Part shown: one piece after another, positions 56,295 to 64,000 of the stretch
How positions within the stretch are numbered: the stretch's first letter is position 1
Layout of the letters: every line of letters begins with the position of its first letter
From: Kribbella kalugense
GTDB lineage: Bacteria > Actinomycetota > Actinomycetes > Propionibacteriales > Kribbellaceae
Length of the DNA: 64,000 nucleotides
Direction: 5' to 3'
NCBI RefSeq assembly: GCF_004365875.1
Contig: NZ_SODF01000001.1
Location: forward strand, 2,170,001 to 2,234,000
Notes under the pieces: generated by a model
Told to the model about the DNA's origin: nothing
The model's database searches: none
Seen by the model: the letters and a program-made list of their open reading frames with translations, nothing else
Made by a program: the position numbers and the translations under genes

Positions 56295-57409
56295 GACAAC
56301 CTTCCCGTGTCTGTCTTGAGAATGCGCTCCAGTGAAGCGCGGAACGCGGCCATCTCCTCGCCGGTGCCGATCGAGACCCGCAGCCAGCCGTCCGGACCGG
56401 TCTCCCGGATCAGTACGCCGTCGTCCAGCAGCGACTGCCAGACCGCGTGCCGATCGGCGAACGTGCCGAACAGGACGAAGTTCGCGTCCGAATCCACCGC
56501 ACGCAGCCCGAGCGACCGCAGCCAGTCGACCGTCTCGTCCCGCTCGACCCGCAGCTGCTCGACCCGGCCGAGCAGCTCGTCCGAGTGCCGCAGCGCGGCC
56601 CGCGCGACCGCCTGCGTCACCGCGGACAGGTGGTACGGCAGCCGGACGATCCGCAGCGCGTCCACGAACTGCTTGCTGGCGGCAAGATAACCGACCCGGC
56701 CGCCCGCCATCGCGAACGCCTTCGACATCGTCCGCGCGACAGCGAGATTCGGGTACGTCGGGAGCAGCGAGACCGCACTCGGCGTCCCGGTCCGGCGGAA
56801 CTCGGCGTACGCCTCGTCGACCACCAGCACCGAACCCAACGCGGCGGTGCGGGCCGCGATCGCCTCGACCACCTCGATCGGCAGCGCCGTACCGGTCGGG
56901 TTGTTGGGCGAGGCAAGCAACACGACCGACGGGTGGTGCCGGGAGATCGCGGCCAGGGCCTTGCTCGGGTCGAGGGTGAAGTCCTCGGCACGACGACCGG
57001 TGACCCAGCCGGTGTTCGTGTCCCGTGCGTACTCCGGGTACATCGAGTAGGTCGGGGCGAACGACAGCGCCGTACGCCCGGGGCCGCCAAAGGCCTGCAG
57101 GATGTGCAGCATGACCTCGTTGGACCCGTTCGCCGCCCAGATCTGCTCGGGGGCGAGCTGCGCGCCGGACTCCCGGGCCAGGTACGCCGCGAGATCTGCG
57201 CGGAGGTCGAGGAACTCGCGATCCGGGTAGCGGTTCATCCCGCGGGCCGCGACGGCCACGGCGGCCGCGATGTCCGCGACCGTCTCCTCGCTCGCCGGGT
57301 ACGGGTTCTCGTTCACGTTGAGCAGGACGGGTACGTCGAGCTGCGGGGCGCCGTACGGCTCGAAGCTCTTCAGCTCCTCGCGGATCGGCAGCCCGTCGAA
57401 GCGGCCCAT
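56291..57409 (-). CDS. hisC: Histidinol-phosphate aminotransferase
   Basis: Codes for 372 residues of a fold-type I PLP aminotransferase. The PLP lysine is in [15 protein letters not shown], and conserved blocks are [21 protein letters not shown] and VVDEAYAEF. It converts imidazole acetol phosphate to histidinol phosphate. The ATG shares one base with the hisD stop (TGATG). It lies in hisDCBH, all translationally coupled. Confidence 0.95.
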   Translation of the reverse strand: MGRFDGLPIREELKSFEPYGAPQLDVPVLLNVNENPYPASEETVADIAAAVAVAARGMNRYPDREFLDLRADLAAYLARESGAQLAPEQIWAANGSNEVMLHILQAFGGPGRTALSFAPTYSMYPEYARDTNTGWVTGRRAEDFTLDPSKALAAISRHHPSVVLLASPNNPTGTALPIEVVEAIAARTAALGSVLVVDEAYAEFRRTGTPSAVSLLPTYPNLAVARTMSKAFAMAGGRVGYLAASKQFVDALRIVRLPYHLSAVTQAVARAALRHSDELLGRVEQLRVERDETVDWLRSLGLRAVDSDANFVLFGTFADRHAVWQSLLDDGVLIRETGPDGWLRVSIGTGEEMAAFRASLERILKTDTGRLS

Positions 57410-58734
57410 CAGTTCGCTCCTGGGAATCGGACGGACACCGCGGCACCGTGAGCCGGCAGGTCCTCGGCGTGGGCCAGCGCGACCACGTGACCGGCGACCT
57501 CGTGCAAGGCGTCGCGGGAGTAGTTGATGACGTGCATGGCCTTGAGGAAGCTACGCACCGAAAGGCCCGACGAGTGACAGGCGCAACCGGCGGTCGGCAG
57601 GACGTGGTTGGAGCCGGCGCAGTAGTCGCCCAGCGATACCGGCGACCAGCCGCCGACGAAGATCGCGCCGGCGTTGTTGATCAGCCCCGCGCGCTCCTCG
57701 GCGTCGGCAGTCTGGATCTCCAGGTGCTCGGCGGCGTACGCGTCCGCTACCGCGGTGCCTTGGTCGAGGTCGTCAACCAGTACGACGGCCGACTGCTGAC
57801 CACTCAACGCTTCGGTGACGCGATCCTGGTGCCACGTGGTCGCAACCTGGAGCGCGAGCTCGGCCTCGACCGCCGCCGCAAGGGTCTCGCTCGGTGTCAC
57901 CAATACGCTGGCAGCCATCGGGTCGTGCTCGGCCTGGCTGATCAGGTCGGCGGCGACGTGGATCGGGTCGGCCGTGTCGTCGGCGAGGATCGCGATCTCG
58001 GTCGGGCCGGCCTCGGAGTCGATCCCGACCTCACCGATCAGGAACCGCTTGGCGGCGACCACGTAGATGTTGCCCGGTCCGGTGATCAGGTTGACCTTCT
58101 TGCAGCCGTCGAAGCCGTACGCGAACCCGGCGATCGCCTGCGCGCCGCCCATCGCGTACACCTCTTCGATGCCGAGCAACGCGCACACCGCGAGCACCGT
58201 CGGGTGCGGCAGACCGCCGAACTCCTTCTGTGGCGGCGATGCAACAGCAAGCGACGGTACGCCGGCCACCTGAGCCGGAACGACGTTCATCACCACCGAC
58301 GACGCCAGCGGCGCACGACCGCCCGGGACATACAGCCCGACGCGCTGGACCGGGACGAACCGCTGAGTCACCCGTCCGCCCGGTGCGGGCTCGGAGGCGA
58401 TGTCGGCGGTGAGCTCGTCCTGGCTGACCTCCCGGACCCGGCGGATCGACTCCTCGAAGGCGCTACGCACCACCGGGTCGAGCTCCTCGAGCGCGGTCTT
58501 CAGCGCCTCGGCCGGGACCCGGATGTCCTCGACGCGGACATGGTCGAACTTCTCGCCGTACCCCCGGATCGCCTCGAGGCCGCGATGGCGGACGTCCAGG
58601 CAGATGGGTCGGACGACGTCGAGAGCCTTCTCGACGTCGAACACGGCTCGGGGGACGAGGGCGTTCACTTCGGCTTGGAGGTCGGTAACCTCTCCGGCCG
58701 CCACTCGGCCCCGCAGGTCGACGCGGCGAATCAT
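57409..58734 (-). CDS. hisD: Histidinol dehydrogenase
   Basis: Codes for 441 residues. It oxidises histidinol to histidine with NAD and zinc. The motifs [41 protein letters not shown] and [14 protein letters not shown] contain the zinc and catalytic residues. A TAGACT hexamer six bases before the ATG suggests a leaderless start. It begins the histidine operon and is divergent from a LON-domain gene. Confidence 0.97.
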   Translation of the reverse strand: MIRRVDLRGRVAAGEVTDLQAEVNALVPRAVFDVEKALDVVRPICLDVRHRGLEAIRGYGEKFDHVRVEDIRVPAEALKTALEELDPVVRSAFEESIRRVREVSQDELTADIASEPAPGGRVTQRFVPVQRVGLYVPGGRAPLASSVVMNVVPAQVAGVPSLAVASPPQKEFGGLPHPTVLAVCALLGIEEVYAMGGAQAIAGFAYGFDGCKKVNLITGPGNIYVVAAKRFLIGEVGIDSEAGPTEIAILADDTADPIHVAADLISQAEHDPMAASVLVTPSETLAAAVEAELALQVATTWHQDRVTEALSGQQSAVVLVDDLDQGTAVADAYAAEHLEIQTADAEERAGLINNAGAIFVGGWSPVSLGDYCAGSNHVLPTAGCACHSSGLSVRSFLKAMHVINYSRDALHEVAGHVVALAHAEDLPAHGAAVSVRFPGAN

Positions 58735-58740
58735 GCCGCC

Positions 58741-58746
58741 AGTCTA
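58741..58746 (-). promoter_or_regulatory. Candidate -10 of the his operon
   Basis: TAGACT on the minus strand ends six bases before the hisD ATG, with no ribosome-binding site between. The transcript may begin at the start codon. I see no T-box or leader peptide in the 89-base spacer. Confidence 0.35.
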
Positions 58747-58810
58747 GTGGTGACGACCCGTCAACCTCGCGCCGTATCCACAAGCCGGGCCGTTACCAGG
58801 TGTGATGCCC

Positions 58811-58816
58811 TAGGCT
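58811..58816 (+). promoter_or_regulatory. Candidate -10 of the LON-domain gene
   Basis: TAGGCT ends seven bases before the ATG at 58824. No ribosome-binding site is visible. This fits leaderless transcription. Confidence 0.4.
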
Positions 58817-58823
58817 CGACCAT

Positions 58824-59495
58824 ATGGACTCCCGCCTGCCGCTGCTCACTGTCGACACGGTGATCTTCCCCGGGCTGGTGCTGGCGATTCCGGTGACCGA
58901 CGTACAGGGCCGTGCGGTGATCCGCGACCTGGTCGAGAACGGCGGCGAACTGGTCTGCGGGGCGCTCGCGGTCCGGGACGGGTACGAGCTCGGTGAGCGG
59001 GTGTTCCGGTCGCTGTACGGGACCGGCTGCGCGGCGACGATCTCCGAGATCACGCTGGACCCGGACGACGACGGGCCGGTCGAGGTCACGCTGACCGGCA
59101 ACCGGCGGTTCAAGGTGGCGGAGCTGGACGGCACCGGTGACTACCTGGTCGCGGACGTCGAGTGGCTGGACGACGACCTCGGCGACGACCCGTTGACCAC
59201 GGCGCTGGTCGCGGTCAAGCGGTTCCGGAAGTACGCCGAAGCCGTGAGCGAGATCAGCCGCCCCGGCCTGCACCTGGGCGAGCTCCCCGACGACCCCGGC
59301 ACGCTGTCGTACCTGATGTCGGCCGCGATGAAACTGATGACCCCGGAACGCCAGAAGCTCCTCGAGGCCCCGGACGCCACCGACCGCCTGACTCAGCTCG
59401 TCGGCCTGATCGACAGCGAACTCGCCGCCATCGCCGCCCTCCCGTCCCTCCCCGCCATCGACCTCATCACCTGGTCGGCCCTCTCCCCCAACTGA
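58824..59495 (+). CDS. LON peptidase substrate-binding (N-terminal) domain protein
   Basis: Codes for 223 residues. It matches the LON-N domain (PLLTVDTVIFPGLVLAIPVTDVQGRAVIRDL, TLTGNRRFKVAEL). There is no ATPase or protease domain, so it is a stand-alone binding domain, perhaps an adaptor. It is divergent from hisD, and no partner protease lies beside it. Similar small proteins are found in most actinobacteria, with no proven role. Confidence 0.88.
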   Translation: MDSRLPLLTVDTVIFPGLVLAIPVTDVQGRAVIRDLVENGGELVCGALAVRDGYELGERVFRSLYGTGCAATISEITLDPDDDGPVEVTLTGNRRFKVAELDGTGDYLVADVEWLDDDLGDDPLTTALVAVKRFRKYAEAVSEISRPGLHLGELPDDPGTLSYLMSAAMKLMTPERQKLLEAPDATDRLTQLVGLIDSELAAIAALPSLPAIDLITWSALSPN

Positions 59496-59579
59496 CGGTT
59501 CGACCTCCGTCCAAGTGACGCCCGAGGACCGGTCGCGTCCCTAGACTGCGATCGGGCGGGGCTAGGGAGGAGTCAGGGG

Positions 59580-60419
59580 ATGGACGAGAAGTATGTGCTG
59601 ATCACGGGTGGGACCAACGGGATCGGGTTGGCGGCGGTACGGCGATTGGCGCGGGAGGGGGCTCGGATCGGGCTGGTGGCCCGGGACCGGGAGAAGGCTG
59701 AGCGGGTCGCGGGCGAGCTGGGTGGGGCGGATGTTTTCGAGGCGGATCTGACCTCGCAGGCGTCGATCCGGGAGATGGTGCGCGACGTCAGAGGGCGGGC
59801 GCCGGCGATCGACGTGCTGGTGAACAACGCCGGCGCGATGTACGGCAGCCACCAGGTGTCGGTGGACGGCATCGAGCTGACGTGGGCTCTGAACGTGGTC
59901 GCGCCGTACCTGATCACCACCCTGCTCGCCGGCCACTTCTCGCCCTGGGCCCGGGTGATCGGGACGGCATCGGACGAGCACGAGAAGGCGAAGCGGATCG
60001 ACTTCGACGACCTGAGTGGTGAGCGGTACTTCTCGACCTCCGCCAAGCTGACGGGCGGATCGCTACGGCGGTACGGCGAGACCAAGCTCGCGCTGATCCT
60101 GCTGAGCGGGGAGCTGGGCCGGCGGGTGCCGATGATCCGCACATACACCTTCGAGCCGGGGCTGGTCTCGACCGGGTTCAACACGAACAACGGCCGGCTG
60201 ATGAAGCTGATGATGGCGATGACCAAGCCGTTCGCCCGTACGCCGGAACAGGGTGCGGAGACCCTGGTCTGGCTCGCCACGTCACCGGACGTGGCGGATG
60301 AGTCCGGCCTGTACTACTCGCGTGAGCGGCGTACCGACCCGTCGGCGGCCGCGCAGGACACGGACGCGGCCGCGCGGTTGTGGGAGACGTTGCAGCAGCA
60401 GACGACGCTACCGAAATGA
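59580..60419 (+). CDS. Short-chain dehydrogenase/reductase
   Basis: Codes for 279 residues. The Rossmann motif TGGTNGIG is at 9-16 and NNAGA follows. The active-site YxxxK is YGETK; the usual catalytic Ser is in a less standard GTASDEH context. It resembles retinol-dehydrogenase-like SDRs acting on lipophilic alcohols or ketones. GGGAGGAG lies upstream of the ATG. It is followed 24 bases later by the MazEF-type pair but is probably unrelated. Confidence 0.88.
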   Translation: MDEKYVLITGGTNGIGLAAVRRLAREGARIGLVARDREKAERVAGELGGADVFEADLTSQASIREMVRDVRGRAPAIDVLVNNAGAMYGSHQVSVDGIELTWALNVVAPYLITTLLAGHFSPWARVIGTASDEHEKAKRIDFDDLSGERYFSTSAKLTGGSLRRYGETKLALILLSGELGRRVPMIRTYTFEPGLVSTGFNTNNGRLMKLMMAMTKPFARTPEQGAETLVWLATSPDVADESGLYYSRERRTDPSAAAQDTDAAARLWETLQQQTTLPK

Positions 60420-60431
60420 ATCCCAGCGCGG

Positions 60432-60437
60432 TATGGT
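60432..60437 (+). promoter_or_regulatory. Candidate -10 of the toxin-antitoxin pair
   Basis: TATGGT ends six bases before the antitoxin ATG, which has no clear ribosome-binding site. A leaderless transcript is plausible. It lies directly after the SDR stop codon. Confidence 0.35.
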
Positions 60438-60443
60438 CGTGGT

Positions 60444-60680
60444 ATGAGCAAACAGATCACGGTCAGGCTGCCGGACGACCTGGTCGCCTTCATGGACGAG
60501 CTCGTCGCCACCGACAAGGCGACGAGCCGGGCGTCCGTGGTCGCCCGGGCGATGGAGCGTGAGCGTCGCCGCGAACTGGCCGCCCGCGACCTGGCCATCC
60601 TGAGCGAGCACGGCGGGTACGACGACCTGGACGGCCTCGCCACCGCGGCCTCGGGCACCGTCCTCAGCGATCTCGACTGA
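60444..60680 (+). CDS. Ribbon-helix-helix antitoxin (MazE-type partner)
   Basis: Codes for 78 residues. The N-terminal ribbon-helix-helix (KQITVRLPDDLVAFMDELVATDKATSRASVVARAMERERR) binds DNA. The C-terminal tail, DLDGLATAASGTVLSDLD, probably wraps the toxin. Its stop shares a base with the toxin start (TGATG). RHH antitoxins with MazF toxins are common in actinobacteria. Self-repression of the pair would be expected. Confidence 0.88.
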   Translation: MSKQITVRLPDDLVAFMDELVATDKATSRASVVARAMERERRRELAARDLAILSEHGGYDDLDGLATAASGTVLSDLD

Positions 60681-60982
60681 TGCGTCCGATCCACATCGCC
60701 CGGCTCGACAAGCCGCGGCCGGTCGTGGTCCTCACTCGCGAGCTCATCCGCCCACGCCTCACCAACGTCACAGTCGCCCCGATCACCAGCACGATCCGCG
60801 GCCTGTCCACCGAGGTCCTGGTCGGCCCGGACAACGGCCTCGATCACCCGAGCGCCATCTCCTGCGACAACATCCAGACCATCCCCAAGTCGCAACTCGG
60901 CCGCCTGATCGGCCACCTCCACCCCGACCAGGAACCCCTCCTGGCCGAGGCGATCAACCTGGCGTTCGACCTCGAGCTCTAG
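60680..60982 (+). CDS. MazF/PemK-family endoribonuclease toxin
   Basis: Codes for 100 residues. The motif [15 protein letters not shown], then [22 protein letters not shown] and [20 protein letters not shown], match MazF, a sequence-specific mRNA interferase. The length fits single-domain MazF toxins. Its last four bases overlap the convergent ilvD stop. It is preceded by its antitoxin with a one-base overlap. Confidence 0.92.
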   Translation: MRPIHIARLDKPRPVVVLTRELIRPRLTNVTVAPITSTIRGLSTEVLVGPDNGLDHPSAISCDNIQTIPKSQLGRLIGHLHPDQEPLLAEAINLAFDLEL

Positions 60983-62829
60983 CCCAGCTTGCTGACGTCG
61001 CGGACGGCACCCTTGTCCGCGCTGGTTGCCATTGCGGCGTACGCACGGAGCGCTTGGGAGACCTTGCGCTCGCGAGCGCGGGGAGCGTAGACGCCGTTGA
61101 GCGCGACGCGACGGGTGGCCAGTTCGTCGTCGGAGACGAGCAGCTCGATGGAGCGGCCGGGGATGTCGATCTTGATCTGGTCGCCGTCCTGGACCAGGGC
61201 GATGGTGCCGCCGGATGCTGCCTCGGGTGATGCGTGGCCGATCGAGAGTCCCGACGTACCGCCGGAGAAGCGGCCGTCCGTCACCAGCGCGCAGACCTTG
61301 CCCAGGCCGCGGCCCTTCAGGAACGAGGTCGGGTAGAGCATCTCCTGCATCCCGGGGCCGCCCTTCGGACCCTCGTACCGGATCACCACGACGTCGCCGG
61401 GCTGCACCTGCTTGGCCAGGATCTTCTCGACGGCCTCCTCCTGCGACTCACACACGACCGCAGGTCCCTGGAACGTCCAGATCGACTCGTCCACGCCGGC
61501 CGTCTTGACGACACAGCCGTCGACGGCCAGATTCCCCTTCAGTACGGCGAGACCGCCGTCCTTGGAGTAGGCGTGTTCGAAGTCGCGGATGCACCCGCCG
61601 GCCGCGTCGGTGTCGAGGGTCTCCCACCGCTCGGACTGCGAGAACGCGGTCGCCGACCGCTTGCAGCCCGGCGCCGCGTGCCACAGCTCGACGGCCTCGG
61701 GCGACGGCGAGCCGCCGCGCACGTCCCAGTTCTTCAGCCAGTCGTCGATCGAGTCGCTGTGCACGGTGTTGATGTTCTCGTTCAGCAGGCCGGCGCGGTG
61801 CAGCTCACCGAGGATGGCCGGGATGCCGCCGGCGCGGTGCACGTCCTCCATGTAGTACGTGCCTTGTGGTGCCACGTTCGGCGCGACCTTCGCCAAGCAA
61901 GGCACCCGGCGGGAGACCGCGTTGATGTCGTCCAGATCGAAGCCGACCTCGGCCTCCTGCGCGGCGGCCAGCAGGTGCAGGATCGTGTTCGTCGATCCGC
62001 CCATCGCGATGTCCAGCGCCATCGCGTTCCCGAAGGCTTCCTTGGTCGCGATGTTCCGCGGCAGCACGGTCGCGTCGTCGTTGTCGTAGTACCGCTTGGT
62101 GATCTGTACGACGGTCTCGCCGGCCTTCTCGTACAGCGCGCGGCGGGCGGTGTGGGTCGCGAGGACGGAACCGTTGCCCGGCAGCGAGAGGCCGATCGCC
62201 TCGGTCAGGCAGTTCATCGAGTTCGCGGTGAACATGCCCGAACACGACCCGCAGGTCGGACAGGCGTTCTCCTCGATCCGCAGGATGTCGGCGTCGGAGA
62301 CGTTCTCGTTGACGGCCTCGGACATCGCGTCGATCAGGTCGAGCTTGCGAACCGTTCCGTCGACCAGCGTGGCCCGGCCGGCCTCCATCGGACCGCCGGA
62401 CACGAAGACGGTCGGGATGTTCAGCCGGAGTGCGGCGTTGAGCATGCCGGGGGTGATCTTGTCGCAGTTCGAGATGCAGACCAGCGCGTCCGCGCAGTGC
62501 GCCTCGACCATGTACTCGACCGAGTCGGCGATCAGGTCCCGCGACGGCAGGCTGTAGAGCATGCCGCCGTGGCCCATCGCGATCCCGTCGTCGACGGCGA
62601 TCGTGTTGAACTCACGCGCGATCCCACCGGCCGCATGGATCGCCTCGGAGACGATCCGACCGACCGGCGCGAGGTGCGTGTGACCCGGCACGAACTCGGT
62701 GAAGCTGTTCGCCACCGCGATGATCGGCTTGCCGAAGTCCTCACGGGCTACCCCGGAGGCCTGCATGAGCGCGCGGGCGCCCGCCATGTTGCGGCCGTGG
62801 GTGACAGTACGGGACCTCAGAGCAGGCAC
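60979..62829 (-). CDS. ilvD: Dihydroxy-acid dehydratase
   Basis: Codes for 616 residues. It dehydrates dihydroxy acids in valine, leucine and isoleucine synthesis with an Fe-S cluster. Cysteines C122 (SNCDK), C190, C193 and C196 ([11 protein letters not shown]) supply cluster and catalytic sites. The C-terminal block [26 protein letters not shown] is diagnostic. The GTG start has GAGGAGAT six bases upstream. It stands alone, with no other ilv genes nearby, and its stop overlaps mazF. Confidence 0.96.
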   Translation of the reverse strand: MPALRSRTVTHGRNMAGARALMQASGVAREDFGKPIIAVANSFTEFVPGHTHLAPVGRIVSEAIHAAGGIAREFNTIAVDDGIAMGHGGMLYSLPSRDLIADSVEYMVEAHCADALVCISNCDKITPGMLNAALRLNIPTVFVSGGPMEAGRATLVDGTVRKLDLIDAMSEAVNENVSDADILRIEENACPTCGSCSGMFTANSMNCLTEAIGLSLPGNGSVLATHTARRALYEKAGETVVQITKRYYDNDDATVLPRNIATKEAFGNAMALDIAMGGSTNTILHLLAAAQEAEVGFDLDDINAVSRRVPCLAKVAPNVAPQGTYYMEDVHRAGGIPAILGELHRAGLLNENINTVHSDSIDDWLKNWDVRGGSPSPEAVELWHAAPGCKRSATAFSQSERWETLDTDAAGGCIRDFEHAYSKDGGLAVLKGNLAVDGCVVKTAGVDESIWTFQGPAVVCESQEEAVEKILAKQVQPGDVVVIRYEGPKGGPGMQEMLYPTSFLKGRGLGKVCALVTDGRFSGGTSGLSIGHASPEAASGGTIALVQDGDQIKIDIPGRSIELLVSDDELATRRVALNGVYAPRARERKVSQALRAYAAMATSADKGAVRDVSKLG

Positions 62830-62938
62830 GACGACATCTCCTCGCAGTAGAACGACGCTACCGATGTTGCCACGCCCGTCCGGATGGCGGTACGCGGGTC
62901 CCGAATCGTGGAGTGGTGATTCTGTCGGTGGTCGGATC

Positions 62939-62944
62939 TAGCCT
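62939..62944 (+). promoter_or_regulatory. Candidate -10 of the AraC gene
   Basis: TAGCCT ends six bases before the ATG at 62951, in the spacer divergent from ilvD. No ribosome-binding site precedes it. Confidence 0.35.
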
Positions 62945-62950
62945 GACTTC

Positions 62951-63793
62951 ATGGCAGGGATGGAGCACCACACACGACCGGTGCAGCCTGCCCTGCGCCC
63001 GTACGTCGGCGACCTCGTCGGGTACGCGTACGACGGCGATCCCCCACAGCTGCACCGCGGCCTGCCCTCGCGCTTCCTGACTCTTGTCATCACGCTGGAC
63101 GATCCGCTGGGCGTTGCCTGGCCTGGTCGACCGGTGGAGAAGTACGACGCCCTCGTCGGCGGACTGCACTCGACCGCGGTGCACATCGGCCAGACACCCA
63201 GTCGTGCCGGCGTGCAGCTCTCACTCACTCCCCCGGCCGCGCGGGCGTTGCTCGGCCTGCCGCCGGGCGAGCTCGCCAAGACGGTGATCGGCCTCGACGA
63301 GGTGCTCGGCCGCCCGGCCCGCGAGCTGACCGATCGGCTGCGCGAGGAGTCGAGCTGGCAGCGGCGGTTCGACCTCCTCGAGGTCGCGCTACTCCAGCAG
63401 CTCGGCGCGCGAGAGACAGCCACGGTCCGTCCGGAGGTCGGCTGGGTCTGGCAGCGGCTCTGCGCGTCGGGCGGTGCGATCGGCGTACAGGAGCTGGCGA
63501 CCGAGGTCGGCTGGAGCCGGCGGCATCTGACCGACCGATTCACCGCCGAGTTCGGCCTGGCGCCGAAGGTCGCGGCTCGAGTACTGCGGTTCGAACGCGT
63601 CACCGGACAGCTACGGCGACAGCCACGCACCCGGCTGGCCGATCTGTCAGCCAGCGTCGGGTACGCCGACCAGGCCCACCTGACTCGCGAGTTCCGCACC
63701 ATCGCCGGCTGCTCACCCCGCCAGTGGATGACCGAGGAACTCCCAAACCTTCAAGACTTCCCGGCCGCCGGTGACCGACAGTCGGAGGTATGA
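62951..63793 (+). CDS. AraC-family transcriptional regulator
   Basis: Codes for 280 residues. The C-terminal AraC DNA-binding domain has two helix-turn-helix motifs (GVQELATEVGWSRRHLTDRFTAEFGLAPKVAARVLRFERV and LADLSASVGYADQAHLTREFRTIAGCSPRQW). The N-terminal domain (about 1-150) is a helical sensor domain without a recognisable ligand pocket. I took the ATG at 62951; an ATG three codons later is possible. Its stop overlaps the start of a VOC protein gene in ATGA, so it may regulate that gene or be co-expressed with it. It is divergent from ilvD. Confidence 0.9.
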   Translation: MAGMEHHTRPVQPALRPYVGDLVGYAYDGDPPQLHRGLPSRFLTLVITLDDPLGVAWPGRPVEKYDALVGGLHSTAVHIGQTPSRAGVQLSLTPPAARALLGLPPGELAKTVIGLDEVLGRPARELTDRLREESSWQRRFDLLEVALLQQLGARETATVRPEVGWVWQRLCASGGAIGVQELATEVGWSRRHLTDRFTAEFGLAPKVAARVLRFERVTGQLRRQPRTRLADLSASVGYADQAHLTREFRTIAGCSPRQWMTEELPNLQDFPAAGDRQSEV

Positions 63794-64000
63794 ACACAAC
63801 AACGAACGTGATCGGCGTCTGGCCAGGGCTGCACTACCGGGACGGGCAGGCCGCGCTGAAGTTCCTCACCGAAGGCCTCGGCTTCACTGTCATCGCGTCG
63901 TACGCCGGGGTGACCGACGGGTCGATCGCCCATGCTGAGCTGGCCTGGCCGACCGGTGGCGGGATCATGATGGGATCCGCCGATGCCAAGGCAGAGCCGG
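63790..64000 (+). CDS. VOC-superfamily (glyoxalase/bleomycin-resistance-like) protein, 3' truncated
   Basis: Only the first about 70 residues fall in the window. The pattern WPGLHYRDGQAALKFLTEGLGFTVIASYAG, then GSIAHAELAWPTGGGIMMG, matches the vicinal oxygen chelate fold used by glyoxalases, dioxygenases and antibiotic-binding proteins. The ATG overlaps the AraC stop, and GGAGG lies one base upstream. The full function cannot be judged. Confidence 0.78.
   Translation, partial: MNTTTNVIGVWPGLHYRDGQAALKFLTEGLGFTVIASYAGVTDGSIAHAELAWPTGGGIMMGSADAKAEP

Noticed and set aside
58735-58823. T-box or histidine leader peptide upstream of hisD
   Set aside because: The spacer is only 89 bases, has no run of His codons, and shows no specifier or antiterminator structure.

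Overview
The window is high-GC DNA with strongly GC-biased third codon positions and densely packed, often overlapping genes. The gene order rimP-nusA-ylxR-infB-rbfA-truB / ribF-rpsO-pnp-M16 protease / dapB / dapA-rnj is the usual actinomycete backbone. With F420-type oxidoreductases, PaaABCDE, long-form ArgG, RNase J and several apparently leaderless starts, this points to a filamentous soil actinobacterium. Kribbella or another Nocardioidaceae-type genus is my best guess, but this is inferred from gene content only. No rRNA, tRNA, CRISPR array, transposase or prophage was seen.

Layout. 1-5203: 3' part of an amidase, a GntR/UTRA regulator, two tandem membrane fatty-acid desaturases preceded by a long palindrome, and a LacI regulator. 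5250-7879: rnj and dapA. 8076-10437: a membrane metal-dependent hydrolase and argG with ARG-box-like sites. 10493-14042: paaABCDE, the phenylacetyl-CoA epoxidase operon, read on the minus strand. 14190-17879: a DUF418 membrane protein, a GNAT acetyltransferase and a secreted S33 peptidase. 18243-23934: an XRE/NB-ARC/TPR regulator, a small membrane protein, dapB and a polytopic glycosyltransferase-like protein. 23973-29388: a five-gene oligopeptide/dipeptide ABC importer. 29681-34039: an ABC exporter, then a TetR regulator divergent from a membrane protein and a cytochrome P450. 34029-39199: M16 protease, pnp, rpsO and ribF. 39319-42132: a secreted SGNH esterase, a sirtuin and an LLM oxidoreductase. 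42167-48945: truB, rbfA, infB, ylxR, nusA and rimP. 49118-50447: a lipoprotein, a DUF4439 ferritin-like protein and a YchJ protein. 50465-55040: a ROK regulator divergent from a sugar ABC operon lacking its ATPase. 55057-58734: hisDCBH. 58824-64000: a LON-domain protein, an SDR, a MazEF-type pair, ilvD, an AraC regulator and the start of a VOC protein.

The housekeeping backbone runs on the minus strand. It is broken by blocks of catabolic, transport and regulatory genes between truB and ribF, between the M16 protease and dapB, and between dapB and dapA. The best regulatory evidence is the ROK/sugar-ABC intergenic region, where a TTGTCA-17-TATTTT promoter is overlapped by a perfect CRP-type TGTGA-N6-TCACA site and a NagC/Mlc-like inverted repeat. 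The TetR-P450 spacer, the argG leader and the desaturase leader also carry clear palindromes. I found no convincing wholly new system. The best candidates for new biology are the TetR/membrane protein/P450 cassette and the paaA leader hairpin.
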